A stretch of 64,000 nt of DNA from Croceicoccus marinus (lineage in GTDB: Bacteria; Pseudomonadota; Alphaproteobacteria; Sphingomonadales; Sphingomonadaceae): assembly GCF_001661675.2 (NCBI RefSeq), contig NZ_CP019604.1, forward strand, positions 248,001 through 312,000, read 5' to 3'. Below, in pieces: positions 9,569 through 17,720 of this stretch (positions are counted from its first letter, which is position 1; the number at the start of each line of letters is the position of its first letter). The position numbers and the translations under genes are program-made. Below the pieces are notes generated by a model. The model saw nothing but the letters and a program-made list of their open reading frames with translations. It did not search any database and was not told the DNA's origin.

Positions 9569-9761
9569 GATGATCGAGGCGATGCGCGCTCTCGGCCTCA
9601 AGGGCATGGCAGGGGCCTTCGACGAGGCGGTTACCACCGGGCTGCAGCGCAAGCGCACGACCCACGAGATCCTGACCGACCTGCTGCGTGCCGAAGCCGC
9701 GCATCGTCATGCCGCCTCGATCCGCTACCGCATGACCGCGGCCAAGCTGCCTGTAATCAAG
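9555..9761 (+). pseudogene. istB: IS21 helper ATPase IstB, 3' truncated
   Basis: Starts at the ATG at 9555, overlapping istA by 14 bp as usual in IS21. The N-terminal residues (MIEAMRALGLKGMAGAFDEA) are typical of IstB. The sequence leaves IstB after LPVIK at 9761, where the IS66/IS110 structure starts; the frame runs 30 bp into the insert. The Walker A and B motifs are lost, so no ATPase can be made. Confidence 0.9.
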
Positions 9762-9867
9762 GTAAGACCGTATGTCCGTCTCGGTGTTTGAGTTGGCTCG
9801 CCCTACACTGTACTTCCGAGGGTTGCTCGGGGTGGCCGAGCCGATCCTCATCACAGGAGGACGAGCC

Positions 9868-10977
9868 ATGGATCAGCATACAGATGTTTTCGTCGGGATC
9901 GACGTGGCAAAGTCGCGCAACGCTATTGCGATTGCCGACAGCGAGCGTGGCGGTGAGGTCAGGTATTTCGGTGAAGTGGACGCCGCGCCCGATGCGATGC
10001 GGCGGGCGGTGCAGCGGATTACCGCGAAGCACGGGCGAGCGCATTTCTGCTATGAGGCCGGACCCACCGGTTACGGCCTCTTCCGTCTCATCACCGGCAT
10101 GGGGCATTCTTGCGACGTCGTTGCACCCTCGTTGATCCCAAGGAGACCTGGCGACCGGGTAAAGACCAACCGGCGCGATGCGGTAGGGCTGGCCAAGCTT
10201 TTGCGGGCCGGAGAGCTGACGCCGGTCTGGGTTCCTGACGAGGGGCATGAAGCGATGCGCGACCTTGTCCGCGCGCGATCGGCCGCGGTCCAAGCGCAAC
10301 GCGTTCATCGCCAACAGGTCAGCGCCTTCATGCTGAAGCATGGCCGGATCTATCCGCGCAAGAAGAGCTGGTCGATGCGGTATCTGCGGTGGCTTCAGGA
10401 ACAGCGCTTTGAACATCCTGCCCACCAGATTGCGTTGCAGGAACTCGTCGATGCTGTGCGGATATCGAAGGAGCGGATCGACCGCATTGAGGCTGCGATC
10501 GTTGAGTTCCTGCCAAGCTGGTCATTGGCGCCCGTCGTCCGGGCTCTTCAAGCATTACGCGGTGTCGATCTGATCGTCGCAGTGACGTTCGCCACCGAAG
10601 TTGGTGACGTGCGACGCTTCGACAGCCCTGGGCAGCTCATGGGATATCTCGGCCTGGTGCCAAGCGAACGGTCCACCGGCGACACGATCCGGCGCGGCGG
10701 CATTACCAAGGCTGGCAACAGCCGCGTTCGACATATGCTGGTCGAGAGCGCGTGGACCTACCGTCACCCGCCTCGAGTGGGTGCAAAGAAGCTATATCTC
10801 CTCGAACAGACCACACCGAAGGTCCGCGAGATCGCGTGGAAGGCGCAGAGCCGCCTGACCGGGCGGTATCGCGCGCTCAGCGCGAACGGCAAGAAGACGA
10901 CCGTGGTATGCACGGCGGTCGCCCGCGAACTGGCTGGCTTCATGTGGGCAGTGGCTCGGGAGGTGCAAACAGCCTGA
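9868..10977 (+). CDS. IS110-family transposase, copy 1
   Basis: A 369-residue DEDD-type transposase/recombinase. The start is placed at 9868 because a strong AGGAGG lies 7 bp upstream; an earlier in-frame ATG at 9772 has none. The N-terminal RuvC-like part has FVGIDVAK and YEAGPTGYG, then KTNRRDAVGLAKLLR. The C-terminal Tnp_20 part has LRGVDLIVAVTFATEVGD and GGITKAGNSRVRHMLVESAW with the serine region. The family moves by RNA-guided recombination without target duplication. The protein is identical to copy 2 at 13971-15080, so both are probably functional and recent. Confidence 0.95.
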   Translation: MDQHTDVFVGIDVAKSRNAIAIADSERGGEVRYFGEVDAAPDAMRRAVQRITAKHGRAHFCYEAGPTGYGLFRLITGMGHSCDVVAPSLIPRRPGDRVKTNRRDAVGLAKLLRAGELTPVWVPDEGHEAMRDLVRARSAAVQAQRVHRQQVSAFMLKHGRIYPRKKSWSMRYLRWLQEQRFEHPAHQIALQELVDAVRISKERIDRIEAAIVEFLPSWSLAPVVRALQALRGVDLIVAVTFATEVGDVRRFDSPGQLMGYLGLVPSERSTGDTIRRGGITKAGNSRVRHMLVESAWTYRHPPRVGAKKLYLLEQTTPKVREIAWKAQSRLTGRYRALSANGKKTTVVCTAVARELAGFMWAVAREVQTA

Positions 10978-11225
10978 GGCTGCTCAAGACTCCCGCGCAC
11001 AGGCGGGGGTGGGGCCACGGCAGGGGAACATCCGTCATGCGCTTTGTGGCCGGCATCGCCGACGCCCGTTGTAAGATCGGATCAGCCCCGGACGCATAAT
11101 CGGGAATGCGGTAACCAACCCGCGTATCAGAGCTTGATCACCGACGTCTCTCAGGCCCCACCTCCACCTGTGTGCGGATGCACACGCACCGTTCTTTGCC
11201 GAACGGATGATGCCACGCGCCCTGA
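10978..11225 (+). ncRNA. Candidate bridge-RNA region of IS110 copy 1
   Basis: The 3' non-coding end of the element lies where IS1111-type members encode their guide RNA. A perfect 9-bp long-range stem joins GGTGGGGCC (11008-11016) and GGCCCCACC (11154-11162). Inside it, ATCAGAGC at 11126-11133 repeats the 8 bases at the element's right junction (11241-11248), as expected of a guide loop. Structure and function are inference. Confidence 0.45.
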
Positions 11226-11255
11226 GTGTTGACAGCGGACATCAGAGCGCTGTTT

Positions 11256-12779
11256 TCAGCCCACGTCGCCCCAGGGCATGAGTTCGCCGACGCGGTTGGC
11301 CGGGTGACCGTTGGCGAGGCTCGAGAGAGTGGCGGTCAACCAGGCGTTCGGATCGATACCGTTCAGTTTGCAGTTTTCAATGAGCGTGGCGATCACCGCC
11401 CAGTTGTCGCCGCCTTCGTCGGAACCGGCGAACAGGGCGTTTTTGCGATTGAGGGCGAGCGGGCGGATGGAGCGCTCGACGGTGTTGTTGTCGAGATCGA
11501 TGCGGCCATCATCAAGGAACCGGAGGAGGCCATCCCACCGGGTGAGCGCATAGCGGATCGCTTCACCGAGCCTGCTCTTGGTGCTGACCTGCCGGCCACG
11601 GGTGTCGAGATACTGGTGGAGATCGTCCACGATGGGCCTGCTCCGTGCATTGCGGACGGTCTGGCGTTGCCGCGCCGACGATCCCCGCACTTCGTCTTCG
11701 ATGGCATAGAGTTCGGCGATGCGGCGCAGCACATCTGATGCGACCGGCGAGCTGTCTGCCAGTTCGTAGAATTTGCGTCGCACATGCGCCCAGCAGAACG
11801 CGAGGGTCACGTCGCCGCGACGGCGGGCAAGAGCAGCGTAGCCGCCATAGCCATCGACCTGCAGAATGCCTGCAAAACCCTCGAGATGCGCTTCGGGCCG
11901 TTCGGCCTTGCGATCGGCGGCATAGACGTAGGCGACCATCGGGGGATCGCTGCCGCCCCAGGGTCGATCATCGCGGGCATAGGCCCATAGCTGACCGGTC
12001 TTGGTTCTGCCTCGTCCTGGATCGAGCACCGGTGCCGTGGTCTCGTCGGCGAACAAGCGCCCAGATCGTCGCATTTCTTCGAGGACATGATCGCGCAAGG
12101 GTCGCAGATACCAGGCCGCCCGGCCAACCCAGTCGGCAAGCGTCGAACGGTCAAGCTGAACGCCCTGCCGGGCATAGATCTGTGCCTGCCGGTAAAGCGG
12201 CAGGTGATCGGCGTACTTGGAGACCAGCACCTGCGCGATCAGCGTTTCGGTCGGGATGCCGCCCTCGACGATGCGGGCCGGTGCTGGAGCCTGGACGATG
12301 GCGCTCTCGCACGATCGGCAACCGTAGCGGGGACGACGCGTGACCAGCACGCGGAAGGTTGCCGGAACCACGTCGAGGCGTTCGGAGACATCTTCGCCAA
12401 TCTGGTGGAGAGCACCGCCGCAGCAGGGGCAGTCATGGCTCTCAACATCGACAACCTGCTCGATCCGTTCCAGATGCGTCGGAAGCGAACCACGGTTGGT
12501 CTTGCGCGGGCGCTCGGCCTTCTGCTTGCTCGCCTGCTCCTGCGCGTGTTCGGCTGCGGCCAGGGCTGCTTCGACTTCCTCAAGGGCAAGCTCGAACTGG
12601 TCGGGATCGAGTTGCTCGGAACGGCGACCGAACCGGTGACGCTGCATCGCTTCGATGATCGCGCGCAGGCGCTCGACCTCATCGCGGAATGTCTTGAGCG
12701 TATCGAGCTCACGGGCCTGTTCGAGCACGAGCGCTCGCAGCGCTTCGACGTCTTCGGGCAGGTCCGCTTCTATCAGCAT
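11256..12779 (-). CDS. tnpC: IS66-family transposase TnpC, element 1
   Basis: A 507-residue DDE transposase with the full IS66 domain order: N-terminal coiled coil with the TnpC homeodomain-like part (about residues 20-100), zinc-finger motif DCPCCGG plus CRSCE (about 135-185), catalytic core (LFADETTAPV, ILQVDGYGGYA, DDGRIDLDNNTVERSIRPLA), and the C-terminal IS66_C end ELMPWG. It is intact and identical in layout to active elements. It is the last gene of tnpA-tnpB-tnpC on the minus strand. Confidence 0.95.
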   Translation of the reverse strand: MLIEADLPEDVEALRALVLEQARELDTLKTFRDEVERLRAIIEAMQRHRFGRRSEQLDPDQFELALEEVEAALAAAEHAQEQASKQKAERPRKTNRGSLPTHLERIEQVVDVESHDCPCCGGALHQIGEDVSERLDVVPATFRVLVTRRPRYGCRSCESAIVQAPAPARIVEGGIPTETLIAQVLVSKYADHLPLYRQAQIYARQGVQLDRSTLADWVGRAAWYLRPLRDHVLEEMRRSGRLFADETTAPVLDPGRGRTKTGQLWAYARDDRPWGGSDPPMVAYVYAADRKAERPEAHLEGFAGILQVDGYGGYAALARRRGDVTLAFCWAHVRRKFYELADSSPVASDVLRRIAELYAIEDEVRGSSARQRQTVRNARSRPIVDDLHQYLDTRGRQVSTKSRLGEAIRYALTRWDGLLRFLDDGRIDLDNNTVERSIRPLALNRKNALFAGSDEGGDNWAVIATLIENCKLNGIDPNAWLTATLSSLANGHPANRVGELMPWGDVG

Positions 12780-12810
12780 GGAGACACTGAATCAGTGGTG
12801 CGGTATCCCG

Positions 12811-13167
12811 TCAAGCGGCAATCTGCGGCGCCTTCGGACGACGTCCGCCATGGACACGCCGCCAGTCCAGTCCCTCCAGCAAAGCGCCCAGTTGTGCCGC
12901 TGTAAGGCGCATTACACCATCGCGGATGCCGGGCCACTTGAAGCCGCCCGTCTCCATCTTCTTGGCCATCAAACACAGGCCCGTGACATCCCACCAGATC
13001 ATCTTGATCCGGTCGGCGCGCTTGGCCCGGAACACATAGATCACGCCGGAATAGGGCTTGCCGCCATACTCGGCGGCCACCAGTGCCGCGAGCGAGTCCG
13101 GTCCCTTGCGAAAATCTACCGGGCGCGTTGCGACCATCACCTTTGCGCCAGTACCGGGCCCGATCAT
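12811..13167 (-). CDS. tnpB: IS66 accessory protein TnpB, element 1
   Basis: 118 residues from the ATG at 13167, which overlaps the tnpA stop by 4 bp; a longer frame starting at 13224 ignores this coupling. The body has the IS66 Orf2 signature: VMVATRPVDFRKGPDSLAAL, then YVFRAKRADRIKMIWWDVTG and QLGALLEGLDWRRV. It is needed for transposition of IS66 elements together with TnpA and TnpC; its biochemical role is unknown. Confidence 0.92.
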   Translation of the reverse strand: MIGPGTGAKVMVATRPVDFRKGPDSLAALVAAEYGGKPYSGVIYVFRAKRADRIKMIWWDVTGLCLMAKKMETGGFKWPGIRDGVMRLTAAQLGALLEGLDWRRVHGGRRPKAPQIAA

Positions 13168-13619
13168 CGCGTCTCTCGCAGCGCAGTGATCACTGCCGAA
13201 ATCGTGCCCGCATCCGCTCCGCACCCGATCTTCACCGTGATCCCGTCCACTTCCAGTTCCACCGTACTGGCCTTGCCGCGGCGTCGCCGTCGTGTCGGCT
13301 TGTGCCTTGGTGCCGGATCGGGATCGGGCATCGCATCGATCACCGCCGGAACGAAGGTCTGCTCCGGCTTTGCAGTCTCAGGAACTATGAGACCGTGTTC
13401 TTCCATCTGCGCACGCAACTGGCGACGCCAGGTGAAGAGTTGCGAAGGAACCAGGCCATGACGGCGCGCGACCGCGCTCACCGACTGCATCCCCGAATAG
13501 CTCTCGGCGACAATCGAGGCCTTCACCTCCGGCGGCCAGTCCCGACGCTTGCCCGCGCCGGTGAACACCTCAAACCGCTGAACACCGTTAGTGCCAGTAT
13601 CGTCACATGACATCGTCAT
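13164..13619 (-). CDS. tnpA: IS66 accessory protein TnpA, element 1
   Basis: A 151-residue protein with an N-terminal helix-turn-helix of the transposase_8 type (WPPEVKASIVAESYSG, then VSAVARRHGLVPSQLFTWRR). This is followed by a basic linker (KPTRRRRRGK) and a conserved C-terminal VDGITVKIGCGADAGTISAV. First gene of the operon, overlapping tnpB by 4 bp. Probably a DNA-binding accessory factor for IS66 end recognition. Confidence 0.92.
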   Translation of the reverse strand: MTMSCDDTGTNGVQRFEVFTGAGKRRDWPPEVKASIVAESYSGMQSVSAVARRHGLVPSQLFTWRRQLRAQMEEHGLIVPETAKPEQTFVPAVIDAMPDPDPAPRHKPTRRRRRGKASTVELEVDGITVKIGCGADAGTISAVITALRETR

Positions 13620-13722
13620 AGCACCAACGCCCCTCCCGCAGATTAGGGCGCGGAAACTCGACGCTTCAGATTATCTGCGCAAGGTGGAGACGCGACAGCG
13701 CTCTGATGTCCGCTGTCAACAC

Positions 13723-13970
13723 TCAGGGCGCGTGGCATCATCCGTTCGGCAAAGAACGGTGCGTGTGCATCCGCACACAGGTGGAGGTGGGGCCTGAGAG
13801 ACGTCGGTGATCAAGCTCTGATACGCGGGTTGGTTACCGCATTCCCGATTATGCGTCCGGGGCTGATCCGATCTTACAACGGGCGTCGGCGATGCCGGCC
13901 ACAAAGCGCATGACGGATGTTCCCCTGCCGTGGCCCCACCCCCGCCTGTGCGCGGGAGTCTTGAGCAGCC
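13723..13970 (-). ncRNA. Candidate bridge-RNA region of IS110 copy 2
   Basis: Mirror image of 10978-11225 with the same long-range stem and the same 8-base match to the junction. Same reservations apply. Confidence 0.4.
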
Positions 13971-15080
13971 TCAGGCTGTTTGCACCTCCCGAGCCACTGC
14001 CCACATGAAGCCAGCCAGTTCGCGGGCGACCGCCGTGCATACCACGGTCGTCTTCTTGCCGTTCGCGCTGAGCGCGCGATACCGCCCGGTCAGGCGGCTC
14101 TGCGCCTTCCACGCGATCTCGCGGACCTTCGGTGTGGTCTGTTCGAGGAGATATAGCTTCTTTGCACCCACTCGAGGCGGGTGACGGTAGGTCCACGCGC
14201 TCTCGACCAGCATATGTCGAACGCGGCTGTTGCCAGCCTTGGTAATGCCGCCGCGCCGGATCGTGTCGCCGGTGGACCGTTCGCTTGGCACCAGGCCGAG
14301 ATATCCCATGAGCTGCCCAGGGCTGTCGAAGCGTCGCACGTCACCAACTTCGGTGGCGAACGTCACTGCGACGATCAGATCGACACCGCGTAATGCTTGA
14401 AGAGCCCGGACGACGGGCGCCAATGACCAGCTTGGCAGGAACTCAACGATCGCAGCCTCAATGCGGTCGATCCGCTCCTTCGATATCCGCACAGCATCGA
14501 CGAGTTCCTGCAACGCAATCTGGTGGGCAGGATGTTCAAAGCGCTGTTCCTGAAGCCACCGCAGATACCGCATCGACCAGCTCTTCTTGCGCGGATAGAT
14601 CCGGCCATGCTTCAGCATGAAGGCGCTGACCTGTTGGCGATGAACGCGTTGCGCTTGGACCGCGGCCGATCGCGCGCGGACAAGGTCGCGCATCGCTTCA
14701 TGCCCCTCGTCAGGAACCCAGACCGGCGTCAGCTCTCCGGCCCGCAAAAGCTTGGCCAGCCCTACCGCATCGCGCCGGTTGGTCTTTACCCGGTCGCCAG
14801 GTCTCCTTGGGATCAACGAGGGTGCAACGACGTCGCAAGAATGCCCCATGCCGGTGATGAGACGGAAGAGGCCGTAACCGGTGGGTCCGGCCTCATAGCA
14901 GAAATGCGCTCGCCCGTGCTTCGCGGTAATCCGCTGCACCGCCCGCCGCATCGCATCGGGCGCGGCGTCCACTTCACCGAAATACCTGACCTCACCGCCA
15001 CGCTCGCTGTCGGCAATCGCAATAGCGTTGCGCGACTTTGCCACGTCGATCCCGACGAAAACATCTGTATGCTGATCCAT
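13971..15080 (-). CDS. IS110-family transposase, copy 2
   Basis: Residue-for-residue identical to the copy at 9868-10977, with the same AGGAGG and ATG (start at 15080). The catalytic DEDD half and the Tnp_20 half are intact. The two copies face each other across the IS66 genes. Identity implies either two recent site-specific insertions or gene conversion between the arms. Confidence 0.95.
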   Translation of the reverse strand: MDQHTDVFVGIDVAKSRNAIAIADSERGGEVRYFGEVDAAPDAMRRAVQRITAKHGRAHFCYEAGPTGYGLFRLITGMGHSCDVVAPSLIPRRPGDRVKTNRRDAVGLAKLLRAGELTPVWVPDEGHEAMRDLVRARSAAVQAQRVHRQQVSAFMLKHGRIYPRKKSWSMRYLRWLQEQRFEHPAHQIALQELVDAVRISKERIDRIEAAIVEFLPSWSLAPVVRALQALRGVDLIVAVTFATEVGDVRRFDSPGQLMGYLGLVPSERSTGDTIRRGGITKAGNSRVRHMLVESAWTYRHPPRVGAKKLYLLEQTTPKVREIAWKAQSRLTGRYRALSANGKKTTVVCTAVARELAGFMWAVAREVQTA

Positions 15081-15186
15081 GGCTCGTCCTCCTGTGATGA
15101 GGATCGGCTCGGCCACCCCGAGCAACCCTCGGAAGTACAGTGTAGGGCGAGCCAACTCAAACACCGAGACGGACATACGGTCTTAC

Positions 15187-15457
15187 GAAGAAGCAGCACC
15201 ATAGCCACAAGAGACCCTTCGTTTACAAGGGCATGCAAAACGTCCCGCCCGCCATCCCCATGGCTCGAATTCCACTGATTTTCGAAAGGCGCGATATGCT
15301 CGGCGGCAAGTGAGGTCCCGATCGCAGCGATGACCAGAACTAACAGCCAGGCCGGCGAACTATCCGAGGACACGATCGCCGTAGCGCCCCCGACAAAACC
15401 AAAAAAATAGAGTGGGGCATAGAGATAACGAAAAACGACCACTGGAGCCTCCATCAA
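15187..15457 (-). pseudogene. Sterol desaturase/fatty-acid hydroxylase family, N-terminal fragment
   Basis: About 90 residues from the ATG at 15457. Two membrane helices (APLYFFGFVGGATAIV and AWLLVLVIAAIGTSLAAEHI) are followed by DVLHALVNEGSLVAMVLLL. This layout resembles the start of membrane di-iron sterol desaturase-like proteins. The frame is cut at 15187 by the IS110 end, before any histidine clusters. The remainder is not in the window, so the gene is dead and family assignment is moderate. Confidence 0.5.
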
Positions 15458-15514
15458 ACGATGGATCCATTTACGCTCCCGTCGCCCACCGGTCTTGAAC
15501 GTTTCGGTGGTGTT

Positions 15515-16318
15515 TTAACGCACGATGGTAATCGCGATTTTTGCAAGACCCAGTGATGGCGTCACGCCGAACCATTCGACCAAACGACGGGTAAAGTGCG
15601 CTTGATCGGAAAACCCACCCGCGGCCGCTGCGGCAGCGACACTATGAGATTGGTCGAAGCTCTCGATGGCACGCTGAACCTGTAACCATTGCAGGAGCTT
15701 GGTTGTCGGCACTCCAAAATCCCGAACCGCAATCTCCCGCATCCGCGTGGTGGAAACGCCAACGGCTTTGGCCAATTCCGAAGGGGTTGCCCCGGGTCCG
15801 ATCCGTTGCAGCGCAGAGCGGAGGCGCGGGTCGATTCGCCTCGATCTCTTTCGGTTCAAAAAACCCTCTATCCATTTGCGTGCGTCGTTCCCGGATCGAA
15901 CCAGAGCCAATGCATTCGCTTCAGCGGTCGAAAGCCGTTCCAGTCCAACACTCTTATTGAGGTCACGGGTTCCCATGAAAAACGGATCGACATACAGATT
16001 TGGCAGGATGGCACCGGATGGCGTCAAGCGGTGAACCGTGGTGGCAGGGATGAGAACGGCTTCACCGGGCGACAAGCGAAGATCTCGGTCAGCGGTAATG
16101 CTGCAAGAGTCGCCCAGCGAAAGACTGATCTGGTGTGCCAGATGACTGTGCGGCCGGTTCTCTCCTGTTTGGGCGTCGAGAAGTGCCCATCCAAATCCGA
16201 GCATCATGCTGCCCTCCCATGGAGCGTCGGTGCTTCTCAAAGAGCGATTTCGTCTTAGCTGCTGTGCAATCGGACGTTCCTTTCTGAGAGATCTCAACGC
16301 GTTCCCGACTCTCCTCAA
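15515..16318 (-). CDS. AraC-family transcriptional regulator
   Basis: A 267-residue protein. The N-terminal cupin-like sensing part has HSHLAHQISLSLGD and LSPGEAVLIPATTVH. The C-terminal AraC DNA-binding domain has two helix-turn-helix units, including SELAKAVGVSTTRMREIAVR and AAAAGGFSDQAHFTRRLVEW followed by FGVTPS. The ATG overlaps the P450 stop by 4 bp; a later start at MMLGFGWALL (about residue 38) is possible. Translational coupling with the P450 gene suggests it controls that operon, possibly sensing a lipid or aromatic ligand. The ligand is unknown. Confidence 0.88.
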   Translation of the reverse strand: MRRVGNALRSLRKERPIAQQLRRNRSLRSTDAPWEGSMMLGFGWALLDAQTGENRPHSHLAHQISLSLGDSCSITADRDLRLSPGEAVLIPATTVHRLTPSGAILPNLYVDPFFMGTRDLNKSVGLERLSTAEANALALVRSGNDARKWIEGFLNRKRSRRIDPRLRSALQRIGPGATPSELAKAVGVSTTRMREIAVRDFGVPTTKLLQWLQVQRAIESFDQSHSVAAAAAAGGFSDQAHFTRRLVEWFGVTPSLGLAKIAITIVR

Positions 16319-17601
16319 GTCTCTTTCAAAGACCGCTCACTGCGCCGGATATCCGCGAGAATGATCTTGCTGACTGGCAGCGCCGGCATCCGGGAACGAT
16401 CGATGCGCAGATTCTGCGCGGGAAGCCGATATTCCATTTCGCAAAGAAGCATTCGCAACGAGCGCTCCATCACTTCGAGCACGACTGTCTCACCGGGGCA
16501 GCGATGATTTTTCGAGACATCGCCGCCGCCCTGAGGGATTAATGCGAACGCGGAAAAGTCTTCCTTGCGAAAGCGATCCGGATTGACGATTTCCGGCTCG
16601 TTCCAGAGATGAGGATCAGTGTTGGTTGCGTGTAAGTCGAGCAGGAAACGTCGGCCGGCGGGAAAACGGACATTTCGCCAGCGAAAGTCCTTTCGGCTCC
16701 TGGCAGCGACCGCAGGGAAGAACGGATAGAACCGGCGCACTTCCTGCACGAAACGGCCTAACTCAGAGCGATCGGATGCAGGGGTCGGAGCCACATCGGG
16801 AAATGAATGGAGAGCATGCGCCAGGAGAGTGATATAGACAGACGTAGCGACGGTTGGGCGCAGAACGTTCAGCAGTTCGACGGCAGCGATCCTGGGACTT
16901 AGCAGCGCACCATCCTCATCCCGGTGCGCAGCAATCACAGCCAGCGCCGATTCAGCGGGTGGGACCAGACGGCGGTCACGCGCATCCTTGATGACGCGAG
17001 CAAGCCACGCTTCGGAACGGCTGCGAGCGCGCCGGGCCCGAAAATGGCCCAAGCCGAGCGCGGCCGCGCGGTCGAAGAGTAGAACAAGGTCGCGAGTTCG
17101 CTTGATGCGCTCTTCAGCCGGTAGTGGCACACCGGCCCAGTCGCACACTGCTTCGGCCAATATGGGATGCAGCGCTTCGTAGAAGATTACCTGCGATTCC
17201 CGGGTCCATGCCGGGAGCTGGGCCAACCACATTTTCTCGAATTTCTCTCCCAGAGCCTCGACACGCTCTTGCGTCAGCAACGACACGAACATTTCCTTGC
17301 GCCGCAGATGCCGCTCGCCATCCAGACCCTGGACTCCGCCCTTGCCAGTCAAAGTCGCCCGAACCGGTTCCGGCATCGCGCCGTCGCGCGACATTCGCGC
17401 TTTATCGTAGAACATCTCGGCCGCAGCTTCGCCGCGCAGGCACACAGTCCGCCGGAGCAACAGGCGGGTTTCGAACATATTGCCACCGGTTCGCGAGCAG
17501 ACCGTGTTTACGAAGTCATAGGGCCGCCTCAGGAAATGGAGTGTGCTGTCGAAGGGCCCTCGCGGTATGAGTTCTTCGCTCTGTTTTATGGAACGTTTCA
17601 T
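16315..17601 (-). CDS. CYP152-type cytochrome P450 (fatty-acid peroxygenase)
   Basis: 428 residues from the ATG at 17601 (MKRSIKQSEELIP); a 448-residue frame starts at 17661. Family marks: FDSTLHFLRRPYDFV near the N-terminus, GGVQGLDGERHLRRKEMF, an I-helix Arg-Pro pair in NVLRPTVATSVY replacing the usual acid-alcohol pair, and the heme loop GGGDVSKNHRCPGE with Cys368. These features mark the H2O2-using alpha/beta fatty-acid hydroxylases or decarboxylases (P450SP-alpha, BS-beta, OleT relatives). It would hydroxylate or decarboxylate fatty acids without a reductase. Regiochemistry cannot be read. It is followed by AraC with a 4-bp overlap. Confidence 0.85.
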   Translation of the reverse strand: MKRSIKQSEELIPRGPFDSTLHFLRRPYDFVNTVCSRTGGNMFETRLLLRRTVCLRGEAAAEMFYDKARMSRDGAMPEPVRATLTGKGGVQGLDGERHLRRKEMFVSLLTQERVEALGEKFEKMWLAQLPAWTRESQVIFYEALHPILAEAVCDWAGVPLPAEERIKRTRDLVLLFDRAAALGLGHFRARRARSRSEAWLARVIKDARDRRLVPPAESALAVIAAHRDEDGALLSPRIAAVELLNVLRPTVATSVYITLLAHALHSFPDVAPTPASDRSELGRFVQEVRRFYPFFPAVAARSRKDFRWRNVRFPAGRRFLLDLHATNTDPHLWNEPEIVNPDRFRKEDFSAFALIPQGGGDVSKNHRCPGETVVLEVMERSLRMLLCEMEYRLPAQNLRIDRSRMPALPVSKIILADIRRSERSLKET

Positions 17602-17720
17602 AGACCAATACCGTCCTCTCGATTTGGCATATCGGTGCCGAGCCAGGCACGGCAAAACCAACCGGCGCGCTTTTGATTATGCTCCCGCCGATAAGTCTCG
17701 CATTGCCCCTTATGCTGCGA

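Larger units (their letters stand above)
7943..9761 (+). mobile_element. IS21-family element, 3' end missing
   Basis: The left end begins TGTGGATCGG and carries two spaced copies of a repeat ending AAAAGGGACCC (about 7957-7968 and 7990-8002), the multiple terminal repeats typical of IS21 relatives. istA and istB follow in that order. The element is cut inside istB at 9761 by the next element, and neither the rest of istB nor the right terminus is found on the far side. It interrupts the PhyH-type gene. It cannot transpose by itself, because istA is frameshifted and istB is truncated. Confidence 0.85.
9762..11253 (+). mobile_element. IS110/IS1111-type element, copy 1 (with flanking IS66 terminal bases)
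   Basis: One arm of the inverted pair. A single transposase gene is followed by an unusually long 3' non-coding part of about 250 bp. Short subterminal inverted repeats, ATGTCCG at 9772-9778 and CGGACAT at 11236-11242, fit the IS1111 subgroup. Exact element ends cannot be separated from the host IS66 repeat. Confidence 0.8.
9762..15186. mobile_element. IS66-family element carrying an inverted IS110 copy at each end
   Basis: The 5,425-bp block is a giant inverted repeat. Positions 9762-11253 and 13695-15186 are reverse complements as far as I could read, with identical encoded proteins, and they flank IS66 genes tnpA, tnpB and tnpC. The outermost bases are GTAAG and CTTAC, which fits the GTAA start of many IS66 terminal repeats. 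This suggests that the two IS110 copies sit inside the two terminal repeats. The 8 bases outside each end differ (TAATCAAG and GAAGAAGC), so there is no target duplication; left is istB, right is a desaturase gene. Confidence 0.75.
13695..15186 (-). mobile_element. IS110/IS1111-type element, copy 2 (inverted)
   Basis: The reverse complement of 9762-11253. The transposase, subterminal repeats and 3' non-coding region are all mirrored, with position sums of 24,948. Its outer end abuts the truncated desaturase gene at 15187. Confidence 0.8.

Noticed and set aside
7712..9658. A 648-residue minus-strand frame across the IS21 element
   Set aside because: It is antisense to istA/istB with low-complexity, His/Arg-rich composition. 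Only its last 76 codons, outside the IS, are a true PhyH remnant.
9762..15186. Composite transposon with IS110 ends carrying cargo
   Set aside because: The interior holds only IS66 genes, and IS110 elements are not known to mobilise intervening DNA in the Tn5/Tn10 manner; two insertions in IS66 ends explain it better.
14523..15278. A 251-residue plus-strand frame over IS110 copy 2
   Set aside because: Antisense to the transposase; the mirrored frame exists in copy 1, so it adds no evidence.
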